Origin: Acetatifactor sp.
GTDB lineage: Bacteria > Bacillota > Clostridia > Lachnospirales > Lachnospiraceae
DNA length: 20,200 nt
Direction of reading: 5' to 3'
Assembly: GCA_024699575.1 (NCBI GenBank)
Contig: JAILPF010000532.1
Location: forward strand, 1-20,200
The notes under the pieces are model-generated. The model did not search any database and was not told where the DNA came from. It saw only the letters and a list, made by a program, of their open reading frames with translations. Positions within the stretch are counted from its first letter, which is position 1, and every line of letters starts with the position of its first letter. The position numbers and the translations under genes were made by a program. Below, one piece after another: positions 1 through 7,189 of the stretch.

Positions 1-76
1 AATCTTGTATATTTCTGAACATATCTGTTTGTTATCATATGCTTGTACAGAAGAAAAATAATCAAGGAGATAGCAT

Positions 77-1027
77 ATGAGTGTAAATGCAAAAGCGATG
101 AGGTTTGGCGAAAGAGCTCAAAAAAGCTGGAGAAAGCATAAGTTTCTTTATATTGCAATGCTTCCGGCGGTTATCTGGGCAATGGTTTTTTGTTATGGAC
201 CAATCGTTGGATTATACATGGGATTTGTAAATTATGTTCCACAACCCAATTACTTTATCACATTGTTTCAACAAAAATTTGTTGGTATCGCATGGTTTCA
301 GTATTTCTTTCAGACAGGTGATTTCATGCGTATCATGAGAAACACAATCTGTACAAGTCTTATCACGTTACTGATTAGTTTCCCGGCGCCGATTATCCTG
401 GCGGTTTTGTTTACGGAATGTCGCTCGCCGAGATTTAAGAAATTCTCGCAGACAGCATCCTATCTTCCATTTTTTATCTCGTGGGTTATCTGCGCAAATA
501 TTTTTCTGTCGATGATGTCAAGCGATGGTGTAGTAAACCAACTTTTGATGCAGATGGGAATGATAAAAGAGCCAATTTTATTCTTTCAAAACGGTAAATT
601 ATTCTGGGTGCTTTTGGGAATTGCCAATGCCTGGAAAGGAATGGGCTACAATGCGATCATTTATCTTTCTGCCATCACATCGATAGACCCTGAAATCTAT
701 GATGTTGCTTCCATCGATGGGGCAGGAAGATTTAAAAAGATTTGCTATATCACCATCCCATGTATCCTGCCAACTATTTCGGTTATGTTGGTGCTGGCGG
801 TGGGAGGACTTTTGAATGCCGGATTTGAGCAGCAGCTGTTGATGTCCAATGACACAATCATAAATTACTCGGATGTTATTGACACTTATGCTTATCGGTA
901 TGGCATTGGAAGTGGCATGTACTCTTATAGTACAGCAGTTGGATTTTTCAAATCTATTGTGAATTTTGTGCTGGTGATGGGAGCAAACGGAATCGTCAGC
1001 AAAATACGAGGAAGGACATTGATTTAG
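77..1027 (+). CDS. Sugar ABC transporter permease, LplB type
   Basis: Inner-membrane permease of a binding-protein-dependent carbohydrate importer (CUT1/LplB-like, 316 aa, normal for the family). Hydrophobic segments fall near residues 23-50, 90-113, 127-147, 174-198, 226-248 and 285-303, giving about six membrane spans. The cytoplasmic EAA loop that docks the ATPase is visible at about 206-228, with E-I-Y-D-V-A-S-I-D-G-A-G followed by I-T-I-P. The ATG is preceded by AAGGAGA at the usual distance. The second permease follows after 12 bases and the binding protein after that, so the three form one transport unit. No ATPase gene lies nearby, so a shared MsmK/UgpC-like ATPase encoded elsewhere is inferred. 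The substrate cannot be read from the permease; the neighbouring glycosidases suggest an oligosaccharide. Confidence 0.93.
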   Translation: MSVNAKAMRFGERAQKSWRKHKFLYIAMLPAVIWAMVFCYGPIVGLYMGFVNYVPQPNYFITLFQQKFVGIAWFQYFFQTGDFMRIMRNTICTSLITLLISFPAPIILAVLFTECRSPRFKKFSQTASYLPFFISWVICANIFLSMMSSDGVVNQLLMQMGMIKEPILFFQNGKLFWVLLGIANAWKGMGYNAIIYLSAITSIDPEIYDVASIDGAGRFKKICYITIPCILPTISVMLVLAVGGLLNAGFEQQLLMSNDTIINYSDVIDTYAYRYGIGSGMYSYSTAVGFFKSIVNFVLVMGANGIVSKIRGRTLI

Positions 1028-1039
1028 GAGGAAAAGTGT

Positions 1040-1954
1040 ATGAAACGTGAGAAAGAGCAGGTGCGGCCCAAGGGAAGTATAGAAAATCAGATATTTGACT
1101 GGGGAGTTTATTTTCTTCTTTTCATCGTTGTAGTTATTTGTCTCTATCCGTTTTGGAATATTTTTATTCTATCTATTAATGATGCAAGCGATACGGTAAG
1201 AGGCGGACTCTATCTCTGGCCGAGAAAATTTACGTTGGAAAGTTATAGGATGGTCTTTAAAAATACTGCAATTTGGCATGCGGCATTTATTTCGCTCTCA
1301 AGAAGTATCGTGGGAACAATTGTAGCTTTGTTTTTCACCACATTATTAGCTTATGCAATGAGTAAAAAAGATTTGTTCGGTGGAAAGGTTATCAGCCTGT
1401 TTTTTGTCTTTACCATGTATTTTGGAGGAGGATTGATTCCGTATTACATGGTGTTAAAGGCAGTTCATCTGATTGATACTTTTTGGGTATATATCATTCC
1501 CAGCGCTATTGGTGTCTACAATATGATTTTGATTCGAATTTATATGGAATCACTGCCGGTGGAACTGGAAGAATCTGCATATTTGGATGGTGCGGGGGAG
1601 GCAAGAACATTTTTCAGTATCATTTTACCGTTAATCAAGCCGGTGCTTGCTACCGTTGGGTTGTTTGTTGCAGTGGGGCAATGGGGTTCCTGGTTTGATA
1701 CAAATTTATATACATACAAAACAAGTTTAAGCACGCTACAGTTTTTGCTGGTGCAAATATTGAATAACTATAATCTGGGTACCAGTAAGAGCAGTACGCA
1801 GATATTGGCGGAGGTAGCTAAGGCAAATACGATATCCAGTAATTCCATCCGCATGGCGACTGCAATGGTGGCAACAGTTCCAATCCTGATTGTTTATCCA
1901 TTTGTCCAAAAATATTTTGTGAAAGGTATGATGATTGGAGCGGTTAAGGGGTAA
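1040..1954 (+). CDS. Sugar ABC transporter permease, LplC/YtcP type
   Basis: Second permease of the importer (304 aa, typical for LplC/YtcP and related MalG-like proteins). A membrane span near residues 22-46 follows a charged cytoplasmic N-terminus, and further spans lie near 85-107, 117-139, 147-168, 200-218 and 275-290. The EAA loop is at about 175-197, with E-L-E-E-S-A-Y-L-D-G-A-G followed by I-L-P. AGGAGG overlaps the stop codon of the preceding permease and lies just upstream of the ATG, so the two are probably translated in equal amounts and pair as a heterodimer. The binding-protein gene begins 74 bases downstream. Confidence 0.93.
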   Translation: MKREKEQVRPKGSIENQIFDWGVYFLLFIVVVICLYPFWNIFILSINDASDTVRGGLYLWPRKFTLESYRMVFKNTAIWHAAFISLSRSIVGTIVALFFTTLLAYAMSKKDLFGGKVISLFFVFTMYFGGGLIPYYMVLKAVHLIDTFWVYIIPSAIGVYNMILIRIYMESLPVELEESAYLDGAGEARTFFSIILPLIKPVLATVGLFVAVGQWGSWFDTNLYTYKTSLSTLQFLLVQILNNYNLGTSKSSTQILAEVAKANTISSNSIRMATAMVATVPILIVYPFVQKYFVKGMMIGAVKG

Positions 1955-2016
1955 AACGGATAGGCAGATAAAAAAAGCTTTGTGATTTGTCTATTTGTAA
2001 ATATAATAAGATATAT

Positions 2017-2022
2017 GGAGGG
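2017..2022 (+). promoter_or_regulatory. RBS that fixes the binding-protein start
   Basis: GGAGGG, six bases before the ATG at 2029. It decides against the in-frame TTG 42 bases upstream at 1987, which would put 14 residues in front of the lipoprotein signal. Confidence 0.8.
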
Positions 2023-2028
2023 AAAGGT

Positions 2029-3690
2029 ATGAAAAAAAAGTTATTGTCATTACTGCTTGTCGGAAGTGTTCTTATGTCGCTTACGGCATGTGGAAATGGT
2101 GAGGAGGTCGGCAACGATGGTGTGGTTATGGATAAGGATAATGTGCCGACTTCCGATGGGGTTTCCGGAGAGGAAAAGGAGCCCATTACGCTGTCTGTTT
2201 TCTTTAAATCAGAGTTTACATGGGACACGGCAGTTGCAGAAGAAATCACCAGGAGAACAGGTGTAACGCTTGAGCCGATTCCTGTAGCCGGTGATGCTGC
2301 GGAAAAGCTGAATCTGATGATGATTTCAGGGCAGATTCCGGATATTGTTTGTATCGACCGTGGCGCTGAGGCGAATGCACAGTATATCAGTAATGGCAAG
2401 GTAATTGCACTGGATGAGCTGCTTGATAGTTATGGATCTGATATTAAGGAGCAGTTGGGAGAGACACTGAACAAAGTGCGAAATGTGGATGATGGCAAGG
2501 TGTATGGCCTGCCGAGCTGGTTCCAGAATGAGATGGCACCTTCTCCGGTTTTTGCATTTAATATTCGAATGAATTATGTAAAAGAGTTGGGCTATTATGA
2601 TACTTATGTGGACAAGGGATACTTCACGCAGGATGAATTTGTCACGATGTTGAAGGAGTTCAAGGAAAAATACCCGACAATCAACGGCAATGATTCTATC
2701 GCAATGGCATTCAATGTGGAGAATGATGGCGATTATACCTGGCCCTTCCGTGGCATGTACGGTATCAAAGCCTACTATGAGAGCGATGGACAGATTTATG
2801 ATAGTCTTCGCAATCCCAAAAATAAAGAAATGTACCTGTTGATGAATGAACTGTATCGTGAGAATTTAATTGATAAGGACTGGCCGGTTACGAAGAAGAC
2901 CTTGTACGATGAAAAGATTGCGAACGGATATGTGTTCTCATCACCGGCTGCTTACTGGAATATTCCCAATGCACAGCTTAAAACAGATGCAGACGGAAAT
3001 GTAGATATTGATAATCAAATGTTTCCGTTCTTAGTGACGGCAGATGGTGTTACACCGGAAGAAACTACATACGGACCGTCCACAGTACTTGGCTGGACGA
3101 ATACTTACATTTCATCTACCAACAAAAATCCAGAGAGGACAATGGAATTCTTAAACTTCTTAATGAGCGAAGAGGGGCAGTATCTGACACAGTGGGGTGT
3201 TGAAGGCGAAGACTGGAATATGGTAGATGGCAAGAGAGTGGTTTCGGATGAGATGAAAACAAAGTTTGACGAGGGGAAACAGTGGGATTACTTCGGTGAA
3301 CGAGGCATCAGAAAGTATGAAATTGTATTCAAATCGGGCATTGCTAAGGATGGACAGTACTATGATTTGGATTCTGCCTATAAAGAAGCAAGCAATTCTG
3401 TAGAACCGGTGGATGCTTTTGCCAGAAAATATCTTGGTAGCACTGCATATGATACGACAGAATATGATGATTTGTCGCCGGATGCAGGTACTCCTGAGGC
3501 CTTGATTAATACAAAGATCAATGATTTGAAAAAGGCAGCTTTCCCGAAGATTATTCTTGCTGAGAGTAGGGAGGAAGCAGAGAAATTATATGATAAGCTG
3601 GTTGAGGAAGCAGAGAATTCCGGGATGGACCAGGTCGAGAAAATTGCCAACGAAAAGCATGCACGAAGAATGTCTGCTTGGGGTAAATAA
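2029..3690 (+). CDS. Extracellular solute-binding lipoprotein, LplA type
   Basis: Membrane-tethered sugar-binding protein that delivers substrate to the two permeases (553 aa; LplA-like proteins are about 500-560 aa). The N-terminus is a classical type II signal: M-K-K-K, a hydrophobic core, then the lipobox L-T-A-C with Cys21 as the predicted lipidated residue. An acidic, Gly-rich linker follows, then the binding fold, starting with P-I-T-L-S-V-F-F at about residue 53. Later aromatic-rich stretches (for example near W-P-F-R-G-M-Y) could line the sugar site. The start is chosen from the ribosome site at 2017-2022. It lies downstream of the permeases and is followed directly by a strong terminator, so it is the last gene of the transport unit. 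The ligand is unknown; an oligosaccharide released by the surface glycosidase is inferred. Confidence 0.92.
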   Translation: MKKKLLSLLLVGSVLMSLTACGNGEEVGNDGVVMDKDNVPTSDGVSGEEKEPITLSVFFKSEFTWDTAVAEEITRRTGVTLEPIPVAGDAAEKLNLMMISGQIPDIVCIDRGAEANAQYISNGKVIALDELLDSYGSDIKEQLGETLNKVRNVDDGKVYGLPSWFQNEMAPSPVFAFNIRMNYVKELGYYDTYVDKGYFTQDEFVTMLKEFKEKYPTINGNDSIAMAFNVENDGDYTWPFRGMYGIKAYYESDGQIYDSLRNPKNKEMYLLMNELYRENLIDKDWPVTKKTLYDEKIANGYVFSSPAAYWNIPNAQLKTDADGNVDIDNQMFPFLVTADGVTPEETTYGPSTVLGWTNTYISSTNKNPERTMEFLNFLMSEEGQYLTQWGVEGEDWNMVDGKRVVSDEMKTKFDEGKQWDYFGERGIRKYEIVFKSGIAKDGQYYDLDSAYKEASNSVEPVDAFARKYLGSTAYDTTEYDDLSPDAGTPEALINTKINDLKKAAFPKIILAESREEAEKLYDKLVEEAENSGMDQVEKIANEKHARRMSAWGK

Positions 3691-3701
3691 CTAATAGATA
3701 T

Positions 3702-3737
3702 ATCTAACCTTTACGGTTACGTGAAGGTTAGATTTTT
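3702..3737 (+). terminator. Strong intrinsic terminator after the transporter genes
   Basis: A 14-bp stem (3702-3715 with 3720-3733, one G-U wobble at 3712/3723) closes a GTTA loop and is followed at once by a T run to 3737. It starts 11 bases after the binding-protein stop codon. It would separate the transporter mRNA from the two-component genes or limit read-through into them. Confidence 0.88.
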
Positions 3738-3742
3738 GCAGT

Positions 3743-3748
3743 TATAAT
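3743..3748 (+). promoter_or_regulatory. Possible -10 element for the two-component genes
   Basis: A perfect TATAAT lies just after the terminator and 26 bases before the response-regulator start. The position where a -35 should lie is inside the terminator stem and has no TTGACA-like match. It would therefore be a weak or activator-dependent promoter, or a chance match. Confidence 0.35.
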
Positions 3749-3760
3749 TCTGACACGATT

Positions 3761-3768
3761 TGGAGGGG
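3761..3768 (+). promoter_or_regulatory. RBS supporting a TTG start
   Basis: TGGAGGGG six bases upstream of the TTG at 3775. It points to this rare start codon rather than the in-frame TTG at 3760, which lies before the ribosome site itself. Confidence 0.7.
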
Positions 3769-3774
3769 CTGACA

Positions 3775-5310
3775 TTGATTAAAGTAGCAATCGTAGAAGA
3801 TGAAAAAATACTATTGGAAGATATTGAAGAGAGCGTGGACTGGGAGGCTATGGGCGCTGTGGTTGCTTTTACAGAGCGAAATGGGGTGAATGCGCTAAAG
3901 CATCTGCAGAAAGAACCGGTGGATGTTGTAATCACGGATATACGTATGCCTGTCATGTCAGGCATTGAGATGGCTGAAAAGCTCAGGGAGTCAAATTCTG
4001 AGACGCAGATTATCTTTTTGACGGGTTATGAAGATGTGGAATATATGAAATCAGCCATCCAGTTAGGTGCGGTATCCTATTTGGCGAAGCCTTTTCGGGA
4101 AGAGGAATTGCAAACTGCAGTGCAGAAGGCCGTAAAAAAAATGGAATTGGTAAAGAATGCAAACCTAGGGAAACAGACGCGATATGAAAACGAATTAAAG
4201 GATATTATTTTATCGAAAAGGCAGGAGAGTACCCTGTTAAAGACAGGAGAATATACGTTGATGATGGCGAAAATCAGCAGTTTTCCTGCCATATTTAACG
4301 CCAGAAACGCCATGGAGGTCAATTGGATTATCGATGAGGTGAAGGAAAGATTATCAGACTTCTTCGGGTGTCGGGCAGAGGAATCTATTATTCTGTATCT
4401 TTCGAAGGGACAGTTTTTGATTGCAGTAAAGCCACCAATCGCCTTTTCCTATTTGGAGGATTCGGATATGGAAGAGTTAAATGAGGGTCATGATACCGTT
4501 CAGATTACGCTTTTTTCACAACAAGAAAAAAATGTAGTCAGAGTGGAAGAATTCGGAAAAGTATATGAGGAATTAGTGGAACAGGTGAAGGAATCCTTTT
4601 ACACAGGCAGGGCATTCAGGAAACCGGATGAAAGTGCTGAATCCTATAAAAAAACACTCTGTTTACAACTGCCTACCTTGAGTGAGTATGATTTCAATCA
4701 TACGCTGAAAAATTATATGAACGCTGTAGTTACGTCTCGATTAAATCGCAAGAAGGTATTACATGATTGTTACGAAATCTGTTGTGCAATTTACGACACC
4801 TTTAATTACAGCTTTCAGAACAAAGAGGAGTTGAAGCTGGAAAAACACAATCTGGTGTTGGCTCTGGAGGAGTTCGATACGGTTGACGGTATCGAAAAAT
4901 TTATGAGAGATTTCTACGAAGTGCAGAATAAACGTGCCAATGATCCGGAAAAAGAGCAGGATGACGAAAAGATAGTACAGCGCATATTGTGTTATATCGA
5001 TGAGCATTACACAGAACCGATATCAGCAGAATCATTGGTGGAGGAGTTTTACTTTTCGTCGAACACAATTCGTGCATTATTTAAAAAACATACGGATCAG
5101 ACGATTCATGAGTATCTGAGTCAGGTGAGGATGGAAAGGGCAGCGGAAATGCTTCATAATCCCCACATCAAAATTAAGGAAATCGCAAACAGAGTGGGAT
5201 ATGATAACGTTTCTTATTTCTGCATGAGATTTTCCAAGGATTATGGGATGTCTCCGCTAGCTTATCGAAAAAAACATCTGAATGTAATCGGGAGAAGAGT
5301 TGATGATTAA
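3775..5310 (+). CDS. Response regulator, YesN type (receiver plus AraC DNA-binding domain)
   Basis: DNA-binding response regulator paired with the adjacent kinase (511 aa, usual for YesN-like proteins). The receiver domain occupies about residues 1-120. Its acidic pair is E8/D9, the predicted phosphoacceptor is Asp55 in V-V-I-T-D-I-R-M-P, and the conserved Lys is near 104 in Y-L-A-K-P-F. A long middle region of unknown fold follows. The last ~100 residues are an AraC-type double helix-turn-helix, with the family-typical second motif I-K-E-I-A-N-R-V-G-Y and S-Y-F-C-M-R-F. The start is a TTG behind a strong ribosome site. The gene overlaps the kinase start by 8 bases, so translation is probably coupled. 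Regulators of this type usually control nearby sugar transporter and glycosidase genes; here the transporter operon and the surface glycosidase are the obvious targets, by inference. Confidence 0.92.
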   Translation: MIKVAIVEDEKILLEDIEESVDWEAMGAVVAFTERNGVNALKHLQKEPVDVVITDIRMPVMSGIEMAEKLRESNSETQIIFLTGYEDVEYMKSAIQLGAVSYLAKPFREEELQTAVQKAVKKMELVKNANLGKQTRYENELKDIILSKRQESTLLKTGEYTLMMAKISSFPAIFNARNAMEVNWIIDEVKERLSDFFGCRAEESIILYLSKGQFLIAVKPPIAFSYLEDSDMEELNEGHDTVQITLFSQQEKNVVRVEEFGKVYEELVEQVKESFYTGRAFRKPDESAESYKKTLCLQLPTLSEYDFNHTLKNYMNAVVTSRLNRKKVLHDCYEICCAIYDTFNYSFQNKEELKLEKHNLVLALEEFDTVDGIEKFMRDFYEVQNKRANDPEKEQDDEKIVQRILCYIDEHYTEPISAESLVEEFYFSSNTIRALFKKHTDQTIHEYLSQVRMERAAEMLHNPHIKIKEIANRVGYDNVSYFCMRFSKDYGMSPLAYRKKHLNVIGRRVDD

Positions 5311-7075
5311 ACGTTGGAGAAAACTGAATTCAATCAATAGAATCATGATAGCGGTAACATTGACAGTGCTGATTTCTTTCGGTTTCTGTTCCGCGGGATT
5401 TATTGTAAAAATTCAGAGAGAGCTCGAAAAAAAGACATTATATGAGTTGGAACTGACAACGGAGCAGTTAAAGTCCAATCTAGATGTTGACATTCAGAAT
5501 ATTTTAAGTATCAGTGGATGGATTCTTTCGAATAACCAGTTATGTCAGGAACTGACCAAGACTTTTGAAAAACCTTATGATTATTGGGAGTTTTATGACT
5601 ATTTCGGGGAACTGTCTTCAGGGATTATGGAGATGGACAGTTACATCCACCTAATCACGGTATTTACCTCTAATGAGACGTTAAAGCCGGATAAAAAGCA
5701 TGTGCGCGACATCAATGAAATCAAAGATACAGAGATATACAGGGAAGTCTTAGAGAGAAAAGGCTCTGCGGTGTTTGGTATGATGCGGGATGCTATGCCG
5801 GAGGATTATTTTAAGTATAATCTGGCGTCAGACGGTGATAATCTTTGTATGTTACGGTTGATGGATTATCAGGGGACTCAGCAGATTTTGATGCTGGAGA
5901 TTAAACGAATGTTGTTTGTCAATGAGTTCTGCAGACAGTCAGACAAAGGAATGTTTGTCACAGATGCGTCCGGTGGTGTGCTGATGTACTATAATCGTGG
6001 CAAGAATCAGTGGAATGGAAATCTGACAAAAGACGCAATGGAGGAACTTAAGAAAGACAATATTTATATTGAACAGGTGTTGGACAATCAGTGGACGGTA
6101 ACATTGTTCCAGGGGAAAAACGAGTTATTTGCCAGTGTAAATCACAGTGTCAGAGAGTTGATAGTGTCGGGTTGCCTGATTGTTCTCTTAATGTTGGGTA
6201 TCATTCTGCTTGTGTTGCAAAAAACATCTACCCGTTTAAAGGAATTGAACTGTGTCATCCAAAAAGCGTATCTGGTCAGCAAAAACAGAGCGGAAGAGTG
6301 TGCCGTTTTGCAGTCGCAAACGCCTTCGGAGGAGGAGCAGGATGAGGTGGGCATGGTGTTGCATTCTTTCCAGAATTTGATGAACCGTGTGGATTATCTG
6401 ATGAAAGAGATTTATGAGAAAGAAATTGAGAATAAGACCATGGAACTGAACCTCCTGCATTCTCAGATTAAGCCCCATTTTTTGTATAATACGCTGTCCT
6501 CCATTGCTTCTCTTGCCAGAAAATATCAGGATAAGCAGCTGGTAGATATGATTACTTCGCTGTCGGAACTATATCGAACTTCTCTGAGCAGAGGTAAGGA
6601 TATTATCACGATTGAAAAAGAAATTGAGATGACAAAAAATTATCTGGTAATTATGGAAAACCGTTTTGAAGATATGATTCATGTCGAATTTAAGACAGAT
6701 CCGGAGGCTTTGCAGGGGTTGATCCCCAAAATTTTGCTACAGCCATTTGTGGAGAATTCCATCAATCATGCCATTCGACCGGATCAGATCCTGAACATCA
6801 TTATTGATATCCGTAAGGTGCATGAAAATGTGTTATTTCAGATATATGATGATGGTCTGGGGATGGATGACGATAAGGTAGCTGAGCTTTTGGATACGGA
6901 AACGATTCATAGCGAGAAGGAAAACGGATATGGAATTCCCAATGTTGCCCAAAGGATTAAGATTTTTATGGGAGAGCAGTACGGTGTCGAGATCCTAAGC
7001 AAGAAGAATGTGGGAACTAATGTAAAGATTACCGTTCCGTATTGGACGGAGGAGTGTGACTTCAAACGAAGTTAA
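5303..7075 (+). CDS. Sensor histidine kinase, YesM type
   Basis: Membrane sensor kinase of the two-component pair (590 aa). One membrane span lies near residues 14-37 and a second near 286-306, flanking an extracellular sensing region of about 245 residues. A HAMP-like and coiled segment leads to the HisKA_7TM-unlike 'His_kinase' domain of the LytS/YesM group, with the phosphoacceptor His392 in Q-I-K-P-H-F-L-Y-N-T-L. The ATP-binding part shows the N box L-Q-P-F-V-E-N-S-I-N-H-A, a D-D-G-L-G-M G1 box and a G-Y-G-I-P-N-V G2 box. The ATG at 5303 has GGAG eight bases upstream; an adjacent in-frame TTG at 5300 is less likely. The stop is followed by 114 bases before the surface glycosidase gene. 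The ligand is unknown; a carbohydrate sensed directly or through the binding lipoprotein is inferred. Confidence 0.93.
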   Translation: MIKRWRKLNSINRIMIAVTLTVLISFGFCSAGFIVKIQRELEKKTLYELELTTEQLKSNLDVDIQNILSISGWILSNNQLCQELTKTFEKPYDYWEFYDYFGELSSGIMEMDSYIHLITVFTSNETLKPDKKHVRDINEIKDTEIYREVLERKGSAVFGMMRDAMPEDYFKYNLASDGDNLCMLRLMDYQGTQQILMLEIKRMLFVNEFCRQSDKGMFVTDASGGVLMYYNRGKNQWNGNLTKDAMEELKKDNIYIEQVLDNQWTVTLFQGKNELFASVNHSVRELIVSGCLIVLLMLGIILLVLQKTSTRLKELNCVIQKAYLVSKNRAEECAVLQSQTPSEEEQDEVGMVLHSFQNLMNRVDYLMKEIYEKEIENKTMELNLLHSQIKPHFLYNTLSSIASLARKYQDKQLVDMITSLSELYRTSLSRGKDIITIEKEIEMTKNYLVIMENRFEDMIHVEFKTDPEALQGLIPKILLQPFVENSINHAIRPDQILNIIIDIRKVHENVLFQIYDDGLGMDDDKVAELLDTETIHSEKENGYGIPNVAQRIKIFMGEQYGVEILSKKNVGTNVKITVPYWTEECDFKRS

Positions 7076-7118
7076 TTTGATAGAATCTTTGTTGAAAAAT
7101 GACAGAAATGTAGAAAAA

Positions 7119-7124
7119 TATAAT
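7119..7124 (+). promoter_or_regulatory. Possible -10 element upstream of the surface glycosidase
   Basis: A perfect TATAAT in the 114-bp gap between kinase and glycosidase genes. The best -35-like hexamer is TTGAAA at 7092-7097, spaced 21 bp, which is too long for good constitutive activity. An overlapping alternative is ATGACA (7099-7104), 16 bp, TAATAT (7121-7126). Poor spacing would fit an activator-dependent promoter. Confidence 0.4.
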
Positions 7125-7137
7125 ATTTCTTCCATTC

Positions 7138-7150
7138 TCATAGACTATGA
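7138..7150 (+). promoter_or_regulatory. Perfect 13-bp palindrome, candidate operator
   Basis: TCATAG-A-CTATGA is a perfect inverted repeat just downstream of the possible -10 at 7119 and 40 bases before the glycosidase start. It sits where a repressor or roadblock operator could act. No second copy was found elsewhere in the window; only CTATGAT recurs, at 18407. Its function is inferred from position alone. Confidence 0.3.
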
Positions 7151-7189
7151 TAAAAGTGTAGCAAAAAACACTATTAGGAGGAGTGAGGT

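Noticed and set aside
1..76. Promoter for the first permease (TTGTAT at 5-10 and TATCAT at 33-38)
   Set aside because: The spacing is 22 bp and no other pair fits. The real promoter, or a preceding gene of the operon, may lie outside the window.
1955..2028. Hairpin or attenuator between second permease and binding protein
   Set aside because: Only an imperfect, short pairing (ATAGGCAGATAAA with TTTGTC-TAT) can be drawn and no T run follows.
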